This document shows, piece after piece, positions 6,985-8,803 of a stretch of DNA of 8,803 nucleotides. The stretch lies in NCBI GenBank assembly GCA_016867655.1, contig VGJA01000033.1, positions 1-8,803 of the forward strand, in the 5' to 3' direction. A program made the position numbers and the translations under genes. The first letter of the stretch is position 1, and the number at the start of each line of letters is the position of its first letter. The notes under the pieces were generated by a model. That model did not search any database and was not told the origin of the DNA. It saw only the letters and a program-made list of their open reading frames with translations. Source of the DNA: Candidatus Altarchaeales archaeon. GTDB lineage: Archaea > Altiarchaeota > Altiarchaeia > IMC4 > SCGC-AAA252-I15.

Positions 6985-8244
6985 TTAGAGCACCTCCCTC
7001 GGGTCAGTCAACACTCCTTTCAATGCTGAAGCCGCTGCGGTGGCCGGGCTGGCCAGAATGATTTCAGACTTTGGATTGCCCATACGTCCCTTGAAATTAC
7101 GGTTTGAGGTTGCAACACAAACTTCGTTGTCTCCCAATGCGCCCTGGTGTATTCCCAAGCAGGGTCCGCAGCCTGGATTCTGGACTGCAGCACCCGCCTC
7201 AACCAGAGTCTTCAGTATTCCCTTCTGCATTCCGTCCAAGTAGACTTTTCTGGAGGCTGGCACTACAATAAGCCTCACATTCTTGTGAACCTTCTTTCCC
7301 TTCAATATTTTTGCTGCGATTTCCAAGTCAGCCAGCCTTCCGTTAGTGCAGCTGCCCAAAAAAACCTGGTCCACCTTAATGTTCCTACAGGCTCTGTCGC
7401 TCACAGGCTTCACATTGTCCACAGTATGAGGCAAAGCCACCATAGGCTCAAGCCTTGAGACGTCGAAAGAAAGTGTTTTCTCGTAATCCTCTTCACAGCC
7501 TGGCTTGATCTCGACAAAATCCTTCCCTCTATCCATTTCTTTCAGAAACTTTTTCGTGTTCTTGTCGCTGGGAAAGATGCCGCACTTGGCTCCTGCTTCC
7601 ACTGCCATGTTTGACATAACAGCACGTTCTTCCACAGGAAGATTGCCTGCAAAACTGCCTGAAAACTCCATGGACTTGTAGGACGCGCCGTCACTTCCCA
7701 ACAAGCCGAGGATATACAATATGACGTCTTTTGCGTGCACGCCCTTTTTCAGCCTGCCTGTCATGTGAAAGTCTATGGCCTCTGGAACACGCAACCAAGT
7801 CTTGCCCAAAGCCATTGCAACAGCAACGTCAGTCGAACCCATGCCAGTCGCAAAACAGCCCAAGGCGCCGCCCATGCAAGTGTGGGAATCAGAACCAACA
7901 ACAACATCTCCTGGCTTCAAATACCTTTCAAGCAGCAGCTGGTGGATTACGCCCTCTCCAACCTCATGTATTCTCACCCCCTGCTTGCCTGCAAAATTCC
8001 TCAAAACAATGTGGTCGTTGGCCTGCTCTTTCGTAGGGCAGGGCGCACAGTGGTCCAAAAAAATGAAACAATCCTTGGGATTCTTAACCCTCTTAAAACC
8101 CAGCTCGTTAAACTGCTTGACAGCCAAAGGCCCTGTAGTATCCTGCAAAGCAGCCTTGTCCACACTAACCAAAACAAAATCCCCTGCCTTAACCCTCCGT
8201 TTGGCGTGCAAGCCAACAATCTTCTCTGCTAAAGTCGCAGCCAT
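6985..8244 (-). CDS. leuC: Aconitase-superfamily dehydratase, large 4Fe-4S subunit (LeuC type)
   Basis: The 419-residue catalytic subunit carries the substrate-binding and iron-sulfur parts of a two-subunit hydro-lyase. Motifs include MAATLAEKI at the N-terminus, DHCAPCP (64-70), VGSDSHTCMGGALG (116-129), and the cluster ligands Cys299 in LGSCTNGR plus Cys359 and Cys362 in NPGCGPCLG. NRNFKGRMG (381-389) and LASPATAAASAL follow. The length matches the ~420-residue archaeal-type LeuC/HacA branch rather than the ~466-residue bacterial leucine enzyme. Isopropylmalate, homocitrate and citrate are all used by relatives of this branch, so the symbol denotes family only. The frame can be extended to a TTG at 8262, but the ATG at 8242-8244 gives the usual N-terminus and correct spacing from a TATA-like box. 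Its 3' end overlaps the ribosome binding site of the small-subunit gene. The cluster implies a need for Fe-S assembly and oxygen sensitivity. Confidence 0.93.
   Translation of the reverse strand: MAATLAEKIVGLHAKRRVKAGDFVLVSVDKAALQDTTGPLAVKQFNELGFKRVKNPKDCFIFLDHCAPCPTKEQANDHIVLRNFAGKQGVRIHEVGEGVIHQLLLERYLKPGDVVVGSDSHTCMGGALGCFATGMGSTDVAVAMALGKTWLRVPEAIDFHMTGRLKKGVHAKDVILYILGLLGSDGASYKSMEFSGSFAGNLPVEERAVMSNMAVEAGAKCGIFPSDKNTKKFLKEMDRGKDFVEIKPGCEEDYEKTLSFDVSRLEPMVALPHTVDNVKPVSDRACRNIKVDQVFLGSCTNGRLADLEIAAKILKGKKVHKNVRLIVVPASRKVYLDGMQKGILKTLVEAGAAVQNPGCGPCLGIHQGALGDNEVCVATSNRNFKGRMGNPKSEIILASPATAAASALKGVLTDPREVL
6991..6997 (-). promoter_or_regulatory. Strong Shine-Dalgarno sequence for the small-subunit gene
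   Basis: On the minus strand GGAGGTG lies 7 nt upstream of the small-subunit ATG, inside the last codons of the large-subunit gene. It is the only strong Shine-Dalgarno match I see before any gene here. It marks the small subunit as an internal operon gene, in contrast to the apparently leaderless first genes. Confidence 0.85.
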
Positions 8245-8270
8245 ACCATATAATATTCCCAATTGGAGTT

Positions 8271-8281
8271 GAAAAATAAAC
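8271..8281 (-). promoter_or_regulatory. TATA-like box for the leuC-leuD operon
   Basis: Read on the minus strand this is GTTTATTTTTC, centred about 32 nt upstream of the large-subunit ATG at 8244. No Shine-Dalgarno motif lies between them, suggesting a leaderless or very short-leader transcript. The spacing supports the ATG at 8244 over the TTG at 8262. Confidence 0.45.
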
Positions 8282-8379
8282 TATGCTCACCTAAAGCCGG
8301 CTTTCCCCCAAATGCTTTTGCAGTCCTCTCAATCTCGTCCAGATAATAAGGCGTTCTAATACAACTCCATGCCAAACGG

Positions 8380-8388
8380 TTTTATTAA
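8380..8388 (+). promoter_or_regulatory. TATA-like box for the PAC2-family gene
   Basis: TTTTATTAA is centred about 31 nt upstream of the ATG at 8415, with no Shine-Dalgarno motif in the spacer. This is the same arrangement as the other first-in-transcript genes in the window. Confidence 0.45.
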
Positions 8389-8414
8389 CGGATTCTCTAT
8401 CTTTAAAGACAAAA

Positions 8415-8803
8415 ATGGTTAAGATTGTCGTCAACGGAAAACTGCCCAAAAACCCAGTCATAGTGGAAGGCTTCCCAAGCAAAGGCTTTGTAAGCACCAT
8501 AGCAGCCAACTGCATGATACGCGAACTGGGCATGAAGCTGGTTGGCTACATAGACTGCGAGGAACTTGGAAATATTATAATCATCAGGGATTCAACACCC
8601 CTCCGTCCCATGAGAATCTACGTCAAAGACAACATCATCCTGATATACTCTGAAGTGATTGTGCCATACAACTCCATCCCAAAAATATCCAGTGCGATAA
8701 ACAGCTGGCTGGACAAAGCAAAGCCAAAAATGGTCATATTGATGGCAGGCATAACCGGAAAAGAAGCGGAAGCAGGAGCCAAACACGAAATAATGGGCGC
8801 TGC
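8415..8803 (+). CDS. PAC2-family protein, N-terminal part (proteasome assembly chaperone-like)
   Basis: The frame opens with ATG at 8415 and runs off the window after 129 codons; full-length archaeal members have about 240-260 residues. The PAC2 pattern is clear: NPVIVEGFPSKGFVSTIAAN (13-32), the helix MIRELGMKLVGYID (34-47), a strand with IIIIRDSTPLRPMRIYV (54-70), DNIILIYSEVIVP (72-84), and a strand VILMAGITGKE (107-117). The family is named after a eukaryotic proteasome-assembly chaperone. Archaeal members are thought to be related in fold and possibly in proteasome assembly, but their role is not settled. The glycine-rich turn usually seen as GFPGIGLVG is GFPSKGFVS here, losing two glycines. 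The gene is divergent from leuC across about 170 bp and shows no functional tie to the metabolic genes. Confidence 0.85.
   Translation, partial: MVKIVVNGKLPKNPVIVEGFPSKGFVSTIAANCMIRELGMKLVGYIDCEELGNIIIIRDSTPLRPMRIYVKDNIILIYSEVIVPYNSIPKISSAINSWLDKAKPKMVILMAGITGKEAEAGAKHEIMGA

Noticed and set aside
2756..8244. A leucine biosynthesis operon (leuA-leuB-leuC-leuD)
   Set aside because: The gene types match superficially, but the synthase lacks the regulatory domain and the dehydrogenase has the Ser/Asn isocitrate motif. Not excluded for the LeuCD subunits, which could be bifunctional.
7735..8272. Two overlapping plus-strand open frames of 165 codons opposite leuC
   Set aside because: They lie antisense to a strongly conserved gene, show no recognisable motif, have low-complexity compositions and lack promoters or ribosome binding sites.

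Overview
This 8.8 kb window looks archaeal. Five start codons have an AT-rich TATA-like box about 25-32 nt upstream and no Shine-Dalgarno sequence, which fits leaderless archaeal transcripts. A PAC2-family gene, common in archaea, closes the window. Base composition is moderate (roughly mid-40s % GC, estimated by eye). I infer an anaerobic or microaerophilic archaeon, possibly of a DPANN-type lineage, but nothing here fixes the taxon. I see no mobile elements, CRISPR arrays, tRNA or rRNA genes.

Layout from left to right: the 3' end of a NifS/IscS-type cysteine desulfurase gene (+); a large secreted and membrane-anchored DUF2330-like protein (+); a convergent pair of genes on the minus strand, transcribed isocitrate dehydrogenase-like then homocitrate/Re-citrate synthase-like; a divergent ROK-like sugar kinase gene (+) sharing a 49-bp promoter region with the dehydrogenase; a minus-strand pair for the large and small subunits of an aconitase-superfamily hydro-lyase (LeuC/LeuD type), which meets the kinase gene tail to tail; and the 5' part of a PAC2-family gene (+), divergent from leuC.

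The most coherent reading is that the four minus-strand enzymes form one pathway: condensation of acetyl-CoA with a 2-oxoacid, isomerisation by a two-subunit dehydratase, then oxidative decarboxylation by a dehydrogenase. The dehydrogenase carries the isocitrate-type Ser/Asn motif, and the synthase lacks the C-terminal LeuA regulatory domain. I therefore favour an oxidative half-TCA branch to 2-oxoglutarate (Re-citrate synthase, LeuCD-type aconitase, isocitrate dehydrogenase) over leucine synthesis. Homocitrate chemistry (lysine or 2-oxoacid elongation) is the main alternative.

Intergenic spaces are short, the longest being about 170 bp between leuC and the PAC2 gene. Two convergent gene pairs are separated by only 18 bp and 1 bp.
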